A stretch of DNA of 27,028 nucleotides, from positions 1 to 27,028 of the forward strand of contig DAINAU010000045.1 of the NCBI GenBank assembly GCA_036733285.1, written 5' to 3'. Both the position numbers and the translations under genes were made by a program. The notes beneath the pieces are model-generated. The model ran no database searches. It had not been told where the DNA came from and worked only from the letters and a program-made list of their open reading frames with translations. The stretch comes from JAGOBX01 sp036733285. GTDB lineage: Bacteria; JAGOBX01. Below are positions 7,463 through 16,076 of the stretch, one piece after another (within the stretch, counting starts at the first letter, position 1; every line of letters begins with the position of its first letter).

Positions 7463-9830
7463 TTCTGTTTTTACAATTGTTTTAATTGCGATTATGACAG
7501 TTATGATAATGACTTGCGGATTATCCGCTTTTGATTCAAGCGCCGTCATAATTAAAACCAAAAGCGCTTTTTCCGGTTATTTAAAAAAACAGTTTAATCA
7601 AAAAAATTACGAGGACGCGGTTGAGATAATAAACGCTTACAGAACCTCGTTTTTTTCAGGAACCGAACGCGAGTATTTTATTTTATTTACGTCTTATCTT
7701 AATACGAATAGATTTCGGCAGTTAATAGACGAGTATAATTCCATCTCCGAAGAGTTTATCGCCAAAAAAGAATTTACCGATATGCTTGAAGCGGCTAACG
7801 CCGGTTTGAATCAACAGATTTTTATGGAAAAAATAGAAAAAATTAAAAATTCGTATTATAAAGCCGAATCGTATTATGCGGCTCGAAATTATGAGGAAGC
7901 GAAAAAACTTTATCGGGAATCTTTGGATATTTTGCCTTCTTCGAATATTTACGAGACTACAAGAAGCAAAGAACGGTTGAAACAGATTGAAACAGATATT
8001 TTAAACGTGAAAATAAATAATTTTAAAGCGGATATTTCAAAATCCGAATCGCCCGAATCGCTTAACGCGGTTTTAAAAAAATATTTTGTTGAATTGAAAA
8101 ATAATAATGATAGCGGCGCCGAACGGATATTTTTTTTTGAAAAACTTCTTGAATATTTTAAAACCGCCGATTTGAACAAATTAAATTCGGATTATGATTT
8201 CTATAAAAATCATCTTGCGCCTGAAAGCAAACGCAGACTGCTTTACGCTTTGATAAAAAGATTTTTAGAGGAAGGCAATAACGAATATTTCGACAAACAT
8301 ATCGAAGAAATAAAAAAAGACGGTTCGGCTTCCGATTCAAAAGAAGTCAAGGAATTATTATCTTTAAGAAAACAGAATACTTTAAAAAGCTCGATAAAAA
8401 TCATTCTTATAACCGCGATTGGAGTTTTGCTCGTTCTTTCATTCGTTTTTAAAAAAAAAATTTTTTATTTCATCCTGCTTTTTAAAACGAGATATTACGA
8501 GAGCGCCGGAGATAATGAAAATTTGGCGGGCATTTATTATTCTCTTCTTAATCTTAAACCGGACGACGCCATAACTTTAAAATTGTTAGAAATTCTGCTT
8601 GAAAAAAAAATGCTTGACGAACAAGCGATTGGCGTTTATAAAAGACTTGAAAACAAAAAGCTTTTAAGTTTCAAAACCGCAGTTAGAATTTTGAAAACTC
8701 TGATAAAAAATAATCTGACGGAAGAATCGCGTCAACTGATTATAACGGCGAAAAAACAATACGCTTCAGAAAATGAAATACTGGAATTATTGTTATGCGA
8801 ACTGGATTTATATTCAAGGACAGGAGATAATGAAAAGAAAATTATAACCCTTGAAGAAATGTTGAGATTGAAATTCGATAATTCGCATCTTGAACAGTTG
8901 GCAGTATTATATTGCGAAAAAAATAATTCAAAATCCGCGTATTTATATTTGAAACAATGGCTGAAACAACAGCCTAAGTCTATTGAGAAAATCATTGAAT
9001 TCACTGAAAAGCTCGCGGGAAAATATGAAAACAACACAAAATTTCTTGATTTTTTAGGCGTATTGTATAGGAAAACAGGGCAAATAATTAAGGCGATAAA
9101 AATTTATGAAGAGTTGTTAAACAAACATAAGTCGAAATTACCGGCGTATTCGGCTTTATTTGATTTGTATCAAAAGACTGAAGACTCGGATAAAATCATA
9201 TCCGTATCCGAAGAAATTATAAAATTGCGGACTGATAATTTTGAGGATAAGTTATTTCTTTCTCAAATGTATTTTAAAATTAAAAAATACGATAAAGCTG
9301 TTGAACTCCTTGCGGAATTGATTTTGCTCGACGCAAACAGTTTGAGAATAAATTTGTTATTAAGCGACGTGGCGGGTCATTATGCTTCCGAAAATCAAAT
9401 AGAACAAGCTATAAAAATATACGAACTTTTAATTTCAAATACGAATATTGACGTTACTCAGTCAAGACTTGAACTTGGAAAACTTTATATTTCGATTAAT
9501 AGACCGGACGACGCAATTTCTACGTTGCAAAGAATTCAGACAGGCGAAAAAGGGAATATTTTCAGAAGTCAGCTTTTAATATGTCAGTCTTTAATAATGA
9601 AAAAGGATTTTCAGCTTGCGCTTGATATTCTGAATCAAATCGATGAAAACGATATTTCAATAAATTTTGAAACTAAAAAATTCGTCTGCTACAGCAAGGC
9701 GCTATGTTATGAATTGTCAAATCAGCTTGAACTTGCTAAAAAATATTATCAGACAGTTATTTTGCTGGATATAAATTATAAAGATTCAAACGAGAGATAT
9801 ACGAATCTTTTGAACCTTAAATCGCGTTAG
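7437..9830 (+). CDS. TPR-repeat membrane protein with two membrane segments
   Basis: The 797-residue protein starts with a basic, hydrophobic segment (~5-28) that could be a signal anchor. A Cys follows (IMTCG), but the -1 Thr makes a poor lipobox. Residues ~35-315 are helical with TPR-like pairs such as YYAARNYEEAKKLYRESLDILP. A second membrane segment covers ~319-339 and is followed by a basic stretch (KKK). Residues ~350-797 are a long TPR array, for example TGQIIKAIKIYEELLNKH and ENQIEQAIKIYELLI. The predicted topology places the first helical domain in the periplasm and the large TPR array in the cytosol. It overlaps coaX, so the pair is likely co-transcribed. I chose ATG 7437 over TTG 7425 because AAAGGA (7418-7423) is too close to the latter. 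The partner proteins are unknown. Confidence 0.83.
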   Translation: MKIIKKIFNSVFTIVLIAIMTVMIMTCGLSAFDSSAVIIKTKSAFSGYLKKQFNQKNYEDAVEIINAYRTSFFSGTEREYFILFTSYLNTNRFRQLIDEYNSISEEFIAKKEFTDMLEAANAGLNQQIFMEKIEKIKNSYYKAESYYAARNYEEAKKLYRESLDILPSSNIYETTRSKERLKQIETDILNVKINNFKADISKSESPESLNAVLKKYFVELKNNNDSGAERIFFFEKLLEYFKTADLNKLNSDYDFYKNHLAPESKRRLLYALIKRFLEEGNNEYFDKHIEEIKKDGSASDSKEVKELLSLRKQNTLKSSIKIILITAIGVLLVLSFVFKKKIFYFILLFKTRYYESAGDNENLAGIYYSLLNLKPDDAITLKLLEILLEKKMLDEQAIGVYKRLENKKLLSFKTAVRILKTLIKNNLTEESRQLIITAKKQYASENEILELLLCELDLYSRTGDNEKKIITLEEMLRLKFDNSHLEQLAVLYCEKNNSKSAYLYLKQWLKQQPKSIEKIIEFTEKLAGKYENNTKFLDFLGVLYRKTGQIIKAIKIYEELLNKHKSKLPAYSALFDLYQKTEDSDKIISVSEEIIKLRTDNFEDKLFLSQMYFKIKKYDKAVELLAELILLDANSLRINLLLSDVAGHYASENQIEQAIKIYELLISNTNIDVTQSRLELGKLYISINRPDDAISTLQRIQTGEKGNIFRSQLLICQSLIMKKDFQLALDILNQIDENDISINFETKKFVCYSKALCYELSNQLELAKKYYQTVILLDINYKDSNERYTNLLNLKSR

Positions 9831-9876
9831 AATTTTTAAGAATTACTTCAGGCGTCAAAATTGTAAATAAAAAATA

Positions 9877-9905
9877 TTGACTTATTTTTTTAGATTATAT
9901 AAAAT
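9877..9905 (+). promoter_or_regulatory. Sigma-70-type promoter with leaderless geometry
   Basis: TTGACT (9877-9882), a 17-nt spacer and TAAAAT (9900-9905). Only 8 nt separate the -10 box from the ATG at 9914, so transcription should begin at or within a base or two of the start codon. No Shine-Dalgarno is present. Confidence 0.7.
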
Positions 9906-9913
9906 TATTAGAT

Positions 9914-10783
9914 ATGATTAACGTAAACGATATTCTTGATAAAATTGATAAGATGCCGAGTTTATCGCCGACTGTATCAAAAGTAATGGAAGTCGCGAAC
10001 AATCTTAATTCTTCGCCGCGCGAACTTGTTACGGTAATCAAAATGGACCCCATATTAACCGGCAAAGTATTGAAAATGGTTAATTCCGCATATTTTTCAT
10101 TATCTCAGGAAGTAACGTCGCTTGAACGCGCAATCATTATGCTTGGTTTGAACACAATAAAAAATCTCGCGTTAAGCACAGCGGTTCTTGAACAATTCAG
10201 CGTTAAAGAATTTAAACAATCAGGATTTGATATAGAGCAATTCTGGAAACATTCGCTTGCGGTAGCTGTAGCGGCAAAGGTTCTCGCAATAAAATTCGAC
10301 ATACCCAAACGTTTCCGCGAGGAATTTTTTATTGCCGGATTGCTTCACGATATTGGAAAATTAATTCTTGCGCGCCATTATCCGAACGAGATGAACGTAA
10401 TATTAAAAATGGCGAAAGAAACAAAATCTCCTTTGATAATGCTTGAAAACAGGGAGATTCAATTCACGCATCCTGAAATCGGCGAAAAAGTAGCGGAGAA
10501 ATGGAAATTATCGGCTGGTTTAATAAAGTCGATTTCGCTGCATCACGGACCTGATTTTTACGAATGGCAGACTGACGATTTCAAACTTGTGGCGAGCGTT
10601 TATATTGCTAATAATTATTGCGTATCGGCGGGTTTAGGTCATAGCGGCGAAGAACAGGCGGTAGAGCTTAATCCGATAATCTGGAAAATATTGCGGATGA
10701 CGAAAGAGCAATGTTTTGCGGAATTGGAAATAGTTAAAGATGAACTTCAGAAAGCGATGGATTTTTTAAAAATCGCGTCGTAA
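9914..10783 (+). CDS. HDOD domain protein
   Basis: The 289-residue protein is essentially one HDOD domain. The N-terminal half carries the typical sequence: KMPSLSPTVSKVMEVANN, the DPILTGKVLKMVNSAYFS block (~45-62) and LERAIIMLGLNTIKNLALS (~70-88). The HD-like centre AGLLHDIGK (141-149) keeps the His-Asp pair, and HHG appears later near residue 195. HDOD proteins are cytosolic signalling or regulatory factors, often without proven phosphodiesterase activity, so I assign no reaction. The gene starts a unit with a good promoter and no leader; the glycosyltransferase gene begins 7 bp downstream, suggesting joint expression with surface-polysaccharide genes. Confidence 0.92.
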   Translation: MINVNDILDKIDKMPSLSPTVSKVMEVANNLNSSPRELVTVIKMDPILTGKVLKMVNSAYFSLSQEVTSLERAIIMLGLNTIKNLALSTAVLEQFSVKEFKQSGFDIEQFWKHSLAVAVAAKVLAIKFDIPKRFREEFFIAGLLHDIGKLILARHYPNEMNVILKMAKETKSPLIMLENREIQFTHPEIGEKVAEKWKLSAGLIKSISLHHGPDFYEWQTDDFKLVASVYIANNYCVSAGLGHSGEEQAVELNPIIWKILRMTKEQCFAELEIVKDELQKAMDFLKIAS

Positions 10784-10790
10784 ATCTCAA

Positions 10791-12002
10791 ATGTCAGCTT
10801 CCAAAAATATATTAGTAACTTCCAGTTCGTTGATTTTAACCGATTACCTGCCCGCGGGCGAAGGTTTAATCGCATATAATATACTTGATTATCTTGCGCG
10901 TTCGGGCAACAATATAACCGCGTTAGCGCCGCAGGTTAGATTGAAAAACGCCAATTTGAATTTTCAAACTGTAGAACTCGGAAATTTTGATTTTTTTCCG
11001 GCTCCGGACGAATTCAATTATTTGCTCCGATGGCGTAAATATTCAAAATTAGCGAACGAGTATTATAAAACCGTTTTAAATGGATACGAGTTTGACGTAA
11101 TCCATTATATGCTTCCTATGAATTTAAATCAAAGTTACAGTCTTATATTGAATAAACCGCTTATAGTAGGACCGGCGTTTCATCCGTGGATAGACCTGTC
11201 AGAAGACGAATACAGCTCTACCGAAATAAAAGAACGGAAAGATTTAATAATAGTAAGGAAGATAAAAAATTTCATAAAAAAAAGATTGAAACATTCAAAT
11301 AAAATTAAATATCATTCCACTTTATCCGCGGCTGATAAAATTATAGTAACGCTTGATTGCGTTAGAAAATTTTTTCCTGAAGAATTTCAAAATAAAATTG
11401 TGAAGATTCCAATCGGAGTAGATACGACTTATTTCACGCCTGCGGAAACGCTGCCGGACAACAATAACGTGTTGTTTTTAGCGTATCTTGTTAAAAGAAA
11501 AGGGCTTGAATATTTAATAAAGGCGATAGAAATAATAAAAAGAAGAATACCGGACGTCAAATTAAACGTAGTCGGCGACGGTCCGGACAAAGATTTTTTT
11601 ATAAAATTAACCTCCGATTTGAAATTAGAAAACAACGTGGTTTTTGCAGGAAACGCAAATCATAAAGACACGGTTCAGTATTTCAGAAAATCGCAAATAT
11701 ATGTTTTGCCTTCTTTATGCGAGCCTTTTGGAATGAGCGTTCTTGAAGCTATGTCCTGCGGGCTTCCGGTTATAGCTACTGACGCGGGCGGAATTCCCGA
11801 AGTTATGGGCGTAAAAAACAAAGAGTATTTAACGCCTCCAAGGGACGCTGAAAAACTTGCGGATAAAATAATAAGACTTCTTTTAAATTACGACAAGTGC
11901 AGAGAAGCCGGGAAAGACAACCGCGAATATGCGGTCAGAAATTATGACTGGCGGCTTGTGTCGGCGAAATACAATTCTTTATACGATGAAATATGCGGAT
12001 AA
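10791..12002 (+). CDS. GT4-type glycosyltransferase (GT-B fold)
   Basis: The 403-residue product has the GT-B two-domain build. The N-terminal domain opens with a glycine-containing acceptor loop (LPAGEGLIAYNILDYLARSG, 20-39). The C-terminal domain carries IPIGVDTTYFTP (206-217), VGDGPD (261-266) and the E-x7-E motif EPFGMSVLE (311-319), followed by GLPVIATDAGGIPEV. It is expected to transfer a sugar from an activated nucleotide donor to a lipid or polysaccharide acceptor at the cytosolic face of the membrane. Donor and acceptor cannot be told. It follows the HDOD gene by 7 bp and overlaps the SGNH gene by 10 bp, pointing to a shared polysaccharide task. Confidence 0.93.
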   Translation: MSASKNILVTSSSLILTDYLPAGEGLIAYNILDYLARSGNNITALAPQVRLKNANLNFQTVELGNFDFFPAPDEFNYLLRWRKYSKLANEYYKTVLNGYEFDVIHYMLPMNLNQSYSLILNKPLIVGPAFHPWIDLSEDEYSSTEIKERKDLIIVRKIKNFIKKRLKHSNKIKYHSTLSAADKIIVTLDCVRKFFPEEFQNKIVKIPIGVDTTYFTPAETLPDNNNVLFLAYLVKRKGLEYLIKAIEIIKRRIPDVKLNVVGDGPDKDFFIKLTSDLKLENNVVFAGNANHKDTVQYFRKSQIYVLPSLCEPFGMSVLEAMSCGLPVIATDAGGIPEVMGVKNKEYLTPPRDAEKLADKIIRLLLNYDKCREAGKDNREYAVRNYDWRLVSAKYNSLYDEICG

Positions 12003-13627
12003 TAAAAAGAGTATTGGGAAGCTGCTGCTTCATTTTTTTTATATTTATAATACTTGAAATCTGCGTTAGATTTGCTACCGATGATTATCCGGAAAATTAT
12101 CTCTCTGTTAATTACTATCCGGTTCAAAAAAACGAAAAGCGAGGAAAACTTGAGTTTGATCATACGCCTGATTGGTCAGGGTATGCGACAGGCGTGAAAA
12201 TTTCGTTGAATGAAGCCGGATTAAGAGATATTCCGGAAAAAAAATATTCGCATAAGAATCTGATTTTATTTTCCGGCGATTCGATTTTTTTCGGATACGG
12301 GTTGCGGGATAAATTTGTTATAACGAATTATTTAAACAAAAAACGCAATCAGGGGAACGACTATTTTTTAAACAACGGAGTCTGCGGATACAATTTAATT
12401 CAATCGTTTGAAAAAACAAAAAATCTTTTGGAACGGTATAAAACCGTAAGTTATGTTTTTTATTCGTTTATTCATAACGATATCGAAGGGCTTTTTCAGT
12501 CGGTTCAGCCGGATACCGGTTTCCTGCCTGCTGTAAAATCGGCATATTTTATAGAGCCGGATAAAAATACTTTTTTATATAGACTTCTTAATATGATTTT
12601 ACCGGACGATATGACGAACCCTAAATTCGCCGCAAAAACCGGAATCAGAAAACTCTTGATTAAACATAGCCGGTTATACGCTTTCGTAGCTCTGAATTTG
12701 AAAAAAATCTGCTGGTCTTTCGGTTCGTCGGAAATTAAATTGAACTACTGGCTTCCGGAATTAAAAGTTTCCGATACGATAATTTACGAGCCTTTGCTTC
12801 AAACGGCTTTGCAAATAAAAAAATATATGGAATCGAAAAACATTAAATATTCAATTGTAATACCGCTGGATATGATTATTTCAGGAAGACCGTTAAAAAG
12901 AATAATAGAGTCTTTTGAAAAAAACGGAATAAAAAATTATATCGCGGCGGCGTATATGCCGGAACCGGATATATACGCGAGAAAATATATTCTCGGCTGG
13001 GATTCGCATCCCAATAGAAAAGGAGCGGAAGCGCTCGCTTCCGCGTTTGAAAAAATCTATAATTATGATTCTTCAGCTCCGGCGGATTCCGGCTCCAATA
13101 ACGCGTTTGTCTCGGAATATTCGTTGAAATCAAAAAAATATTTTCAAGAACATCTCAACGGCTCAAATGATTTTGAAAAAATGATAGCTTCGACTACTAT
13201 AATGCATAAATCCATAATTCTAAATAATAATTATTTGAATTCAAATCATTTTGTCTACGGCGTTTGGGACCATTTTCCTTTAATAAACGGAAAAATTAAC
13301 GTTAGAATGGACGGAGTCTGGGTTTCAAAATATCTTTCTTTCTGCGTTTCGTCGCCTGACGCCATTCGCCGGTTTAAATTTTATTATGACGATTTTCACG
13401 TTGGCCGGAATTCTAAAATATTCATAAATAAAATCGAGGTTCCGTTTAACGTTAAAGCGACGAACTCCGGCGGTTTTATAGAAATTATCAATGATTTTGG
13501 CGGTATAATTCATTCCGAACCGCAAAAAAAATTTTTTTATGAAATATATTTTGAATTTGAGAATTGTTTTAAAGACGACAACAATAGAATTTTCGGGCCT
13601 TTCATTAAAAAAATTGAATTTGATTGA
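11993..13627 (+). CDS. Membrane-anchored SGNH/GDSL hydrolase with extra C-terminal domain
   Basis: The 544-residue protein has an N-terminal membrane anchor (~8-26). The SGNH domain (~60-360) keeps the catalytic set: block I FSGDSIFFGYG with Ser97, a glycine/asparagine block NNGVCGYN (127-134), the HND triplet (161-163), and block V GWDSHPN with Asp337 and His339. It should act on an acyl or ester group outside the inner membrane. With the overlapping glycosyltransferase, O-acetyl addition to or removal from a glycan is the likely role, by analogy with AlgX/AlgJ-type proteins. Residues ~365-544 form an extra domain of predicted strands that I do not recognise; a glycan-binding jelly roll is possible. 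It overlaps the GT4 gene by 10 bp. Confidence 0.85.
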   Translation: MRIIKRVLGSCCFIFFIFIILEICVRFATDDYPENYLSVNYYPVQKNEKRGKLEFDHTPDWSGYATGVKISLNEAGLRDIPEKKYSHKNLILFSGDSIFFGYGLRDKFVITNYLNKKRNQGNDYFLNNGVCGYNLIQSFEKTKNLLERYKTVSYVFYSFIHNDIEGLFQSVQPDTGFLPAVKSAYFIEPDKNTFLYRLLNMILPDDMTNPKFAAKTGIRKLLIKHSRLYAFVALNLKKICWSFGSSEIKLNYWLPELKVSDTIIYEPLLQTALQIKKYMESKNIKYSIVIPLDMIISGRPLKRIIESFEKNGIKNYIAAAYMPEPDIYARKYILGWDSHPNRKGAEALASAFEKIYNYDSSAPADSGSNNAFVSEYSLKSKKYFQEHLNGSNDFEKMIASTTIMHKSIILNNNYLNSNHFVYGVWDHFPLINGKINVRMDGVWVSKYLSFCVSSPDAIRRFKFYYDDFHVGRNSKIFINKIEVPFNVKATNSGGFIEIINDFGGIIHSEPQKKFFYEIYFEFENCFKDDNNRIFGPFIKKIEFD

Positions 13628-13676
13628 TACTATATACATCGACATAATTCTGTTTATATCGGCTGAATAGTAAAGA

Positions 13677-13704
13677 TTGATTTTTAATTAATCCCATTTA
13701 TAAT
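13677..13704 (+). promoter_or_regulatory. Sigma-70-type promoter with leaderless geometry
   Basis: TTGATT (13677-13682), a 16-nt spacer and a perfect TATAAT (13699-13704). The ATG at 13713 follows after 8 nt, without a Shine-Dalgarno. Confidence 0.78.
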
Positions 13705-13712
13705 GTTTGATA

Positions 13713-16076
13713 ATGAAATTGAAAATATTTTTTGTCTGTATTATATTTTTATTAATTCGACTTGATATTGGGGAATGCGTTCCGTATAATGTTCGTATAA
13801 ACAATTCGGTCAGAAATACCATCGCTTCAATTAATCCGGTAATTACCTGGAGTTCTGACGAAAATTATTCGTATGTCAATCTTCAAATTTCGCGGACCCG
13901 CGATTTTACGGTCAATTATTTGGACACATCAATAACTACCTCCTTGAATTTTTATGAAATTTTTACGCCTTATAACGATTCGTATTATATTAGATTGCGA
14001 ACGTCTTCGGACGGAGTAAATTATACAGAATGGTCGGATTCCGATTTTACGGATTATTTTATCATTGAATTGAAATTTAACAATATAGACTTGAATTTTG
14101 ACGATTTTTCTTTTAAAAGCGTTTTACGCGTAGAATGGGATTTTTTGAAACCGGATCAAAGATTACAACAGGCGGGCTATGTCTTGTTTTTAAAAAAAAT
14201 CGAGGAACTGGAATGGGCTGATTCGAGCGGGTTTATAACGACTTCAGATAAATACGGTTCAATAAATTTTTTGGAAGGCGGCGTCTACAATATAAAAATT
14301 ATTATAACGGATAATTTCGGGAATAAAAGCGAACGCGTTTCGCCGAAATCAATAATTTACGACGCTACGGACTCGTCGCCTCCTGAAATTGTTTCAGTTT
14401 CATTCACGAACCCCCTCTCCCAATCCGATACGGTTTTCCAGTTCGGCGCGCATATTTACGATTCGTCTATTATGATTCCGGCTTCGATAGTTTTATATTC
14501 GGACGGGATAAACGGAAACGAAATATGGAGATCTGAGATTTCTCCTGTGGATAACTCGTTTTATCAAACGTCCGCGAGCGGATTAATTTTTTCGCAGTTT
14601 CAAAACGTTTATTTGACGGTAATTTTTTTAGACGAACGAGGGAACTCCCGCCGGATTTTCGATACTATTCCGGTTTTTGATTCTGTCCGCGATTATAAAC
14701 CGCCGGCGATAAAAATATTTCCCGAATTAGACGACGGCGTTATCGAGTCAGAGTATTTCGAGTTGTCTGCGGTTGCGGGGGATAGTTCCGGAATAAAAAA
14801 TTTTAAAGTTTGGATAAACGGAACTCTTGATTTTGATTCGGATATTCCTTACAGACGAATCTATTTGAATTCTAATGATACCGGAATTATAAAAATTAAA
14901 ATCTATTCGTCGGATTTTTTCGACAACGAATCCGAAGCCGTATATTATATAAAAAAGAATATTCCCGAGGAATATGATTGGAGCGGCGATTCAGCTTTGA
15001 TTCCTTGTTTGATAGATAATTCTTTGAATTCCGAACTTAAAAACAACAACGGTTTTTTATTTTCAAAACCTGAATTTGTCAGGCTATTTTTCAATTCTAA
15101 AATATCCGCTGATTCAGTTTCGGTTTGTCTTTGCGGAGAAGACGGGAATATTGAACTTAACCCCGTTCAGATTTCGGATACTGTTTTGGAATGCGGGTTT
15201 TCGGAAGCATATATAACGGTCTGCGAAAACTATTTTATAAAAGTTTCCGGCGAAAACATATTTAATAAAAAATTTATAGAAGAAGACAATAAGATTTTTT
15301 TCGGCATTTACGGAAATTATTCCTCAAATTCGATAATAGATAAAAACGGCGTTATTGTTGAAATACCTCCGGACGCGTTTTCAGAGCCGTATTGGATAAG
15401 CGTTAAAAAATTAACCGGAGCTTCGCCTGCAATCGGAATCGCTTATAATTACGATTCTGCGGTTTCATCTTTGAAAAACGTATGCGAAAACATTGTCGAC
15501 ATTGAAGCGTATTCAAACCTTTCGGTGAAATTAAATTCGCCTGATAAACCAGTAAGAATCGGGTTGAAATATAACGACGCCGACGGCAACGGAATTATTG
15601 ACGGGTCTAATAATTTGAGCGAACGGAAATTATTTATTTCTTATTTTAACGCGGTTGCGAACCGGTTTGTAAAGCTTGATTACCGGCAATATGCCGATAC
15701 GGATTCAAATATCGCTTATATAATTTCTGACCATTTTTCAATATGGGCTTTAAGTTATAACGGCGTAGGTTCTTCGCTTTCCGAATCGCTTAAGATATTT
15801 CCTTCCGGCAGATACGCCGCGATTTCTGAAATTCAATATCTTACGATTGTTCTGCATTCGGCGGGCGGCAATTATGATTTTAAAATCTTTTCAAAAAACG
15901 GCTCGAAAATACGCGGATGGTCAGCGGTTATTCCGTCCGGAAATTTTGCCGATTCAGTTCGTTATGATTTAAAAGATTCAAACGGAAAAAAAATTAAAAC
16001 CGGAACTTATTTTTTACGCGTTAAGTCGGACGTTACCGGAGAAGAAATTATTAAACCTTTTATAGTCGTGGAATAA
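13713..16076 (+). CDS. Secreted multidomain beta-sandwich protein with C-terminal FlgD-like domain
   Basis: The 787-residue protein has a signal peptide (~1-22). Residues ~25-115 are fibronectin-III-like (VITWSSDENYSYVNLQISR, then YYIRLRTSSDGVNYTEWS, typical of FN3 strands). Further Ig-like stretches follow (~220-415). A middle part (~540-685) contains the calcium-loop-like DADGNGIIDG (~622-631). The last ~90 residues form a FlgD-like Ig domain: LTIVLHSAGGNYDFKIFSKNG, GNFADSVRYDLKDSNG, then TGTYFLRVKSD. This is an exported adhesion or surface-structure protein; no enzyme motif is seen. I start at ATG 13713 rather than TTG 13707, because the TATAAT lies immediately upstream. The next gene starts in its stop codon (TAATG), so translation is coupled to the PorV-like barrel. 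Confidence 0.85.
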   Translation: MKLKIFFVCIIFLLIRLDIGECVPYNVRINNSVRNTIASINPVITWSSDENYSYVNLQISRTRDFTVNYLDTSITTSLNFYEIFTPYNDSYYIRLRTSSDGVNYTEWSDSDFTDYFIIELKFNNIDLNFDDFSFKSVLRVEWDFLKPDQRLQQAGYVLFLKKIEELEWADSSGFITTSDKYGSINFLEGGVYNIKIIITDNFGNKSERVSPKSIIYDATDSSPPEIVSVSFTNPLSQSDTVFQFGAHIYDSSIMIPASIVLYSDGINGNEIWRSEISPVDNSFYQTSASGLIFSQFQNVYLTVIFLDERGNSRRIFDTIPVFDSVRDYKPPAIKIFPELDDGVIESEYFELSAVAGDSSGIKNFKVWINGTLDFDSDIPYRRIYLNSNDTGIIKIKIYSSDFFDNESEAVYYIKKNIPEEYDWSGDSALIPCLIDNSLNSELKNNNGFLFSKPEFVRLFFNSKISADSVSVCLCGEDGNIELNPVQISDTVLECGFSEAYITVCENYFIKVSGENIFNKKFIEEDNKIFFGIYGNYSSNSIIDKNGVIVEIPPDAFSEPYWISVKKLTGASPAIGIAYNYDSAVSSLKNVCENIVDIEAYSNLSVKLNSPDKPVRIGLKYNDADGNGIIDGSNNLSERKLFISYFNAVANRFVKLDYRQYADTDSNIAYIISDHFSIWALSYNGVGSSLSESLKIFPSGRYAAISEIQYLTIVLHSAGGNYDFKIFSKNGSKIRGWSAVIPSGNFADSVRYDLKDSNGKKIKTGTYFLRVKSDVTGEEIIKPFIVVE

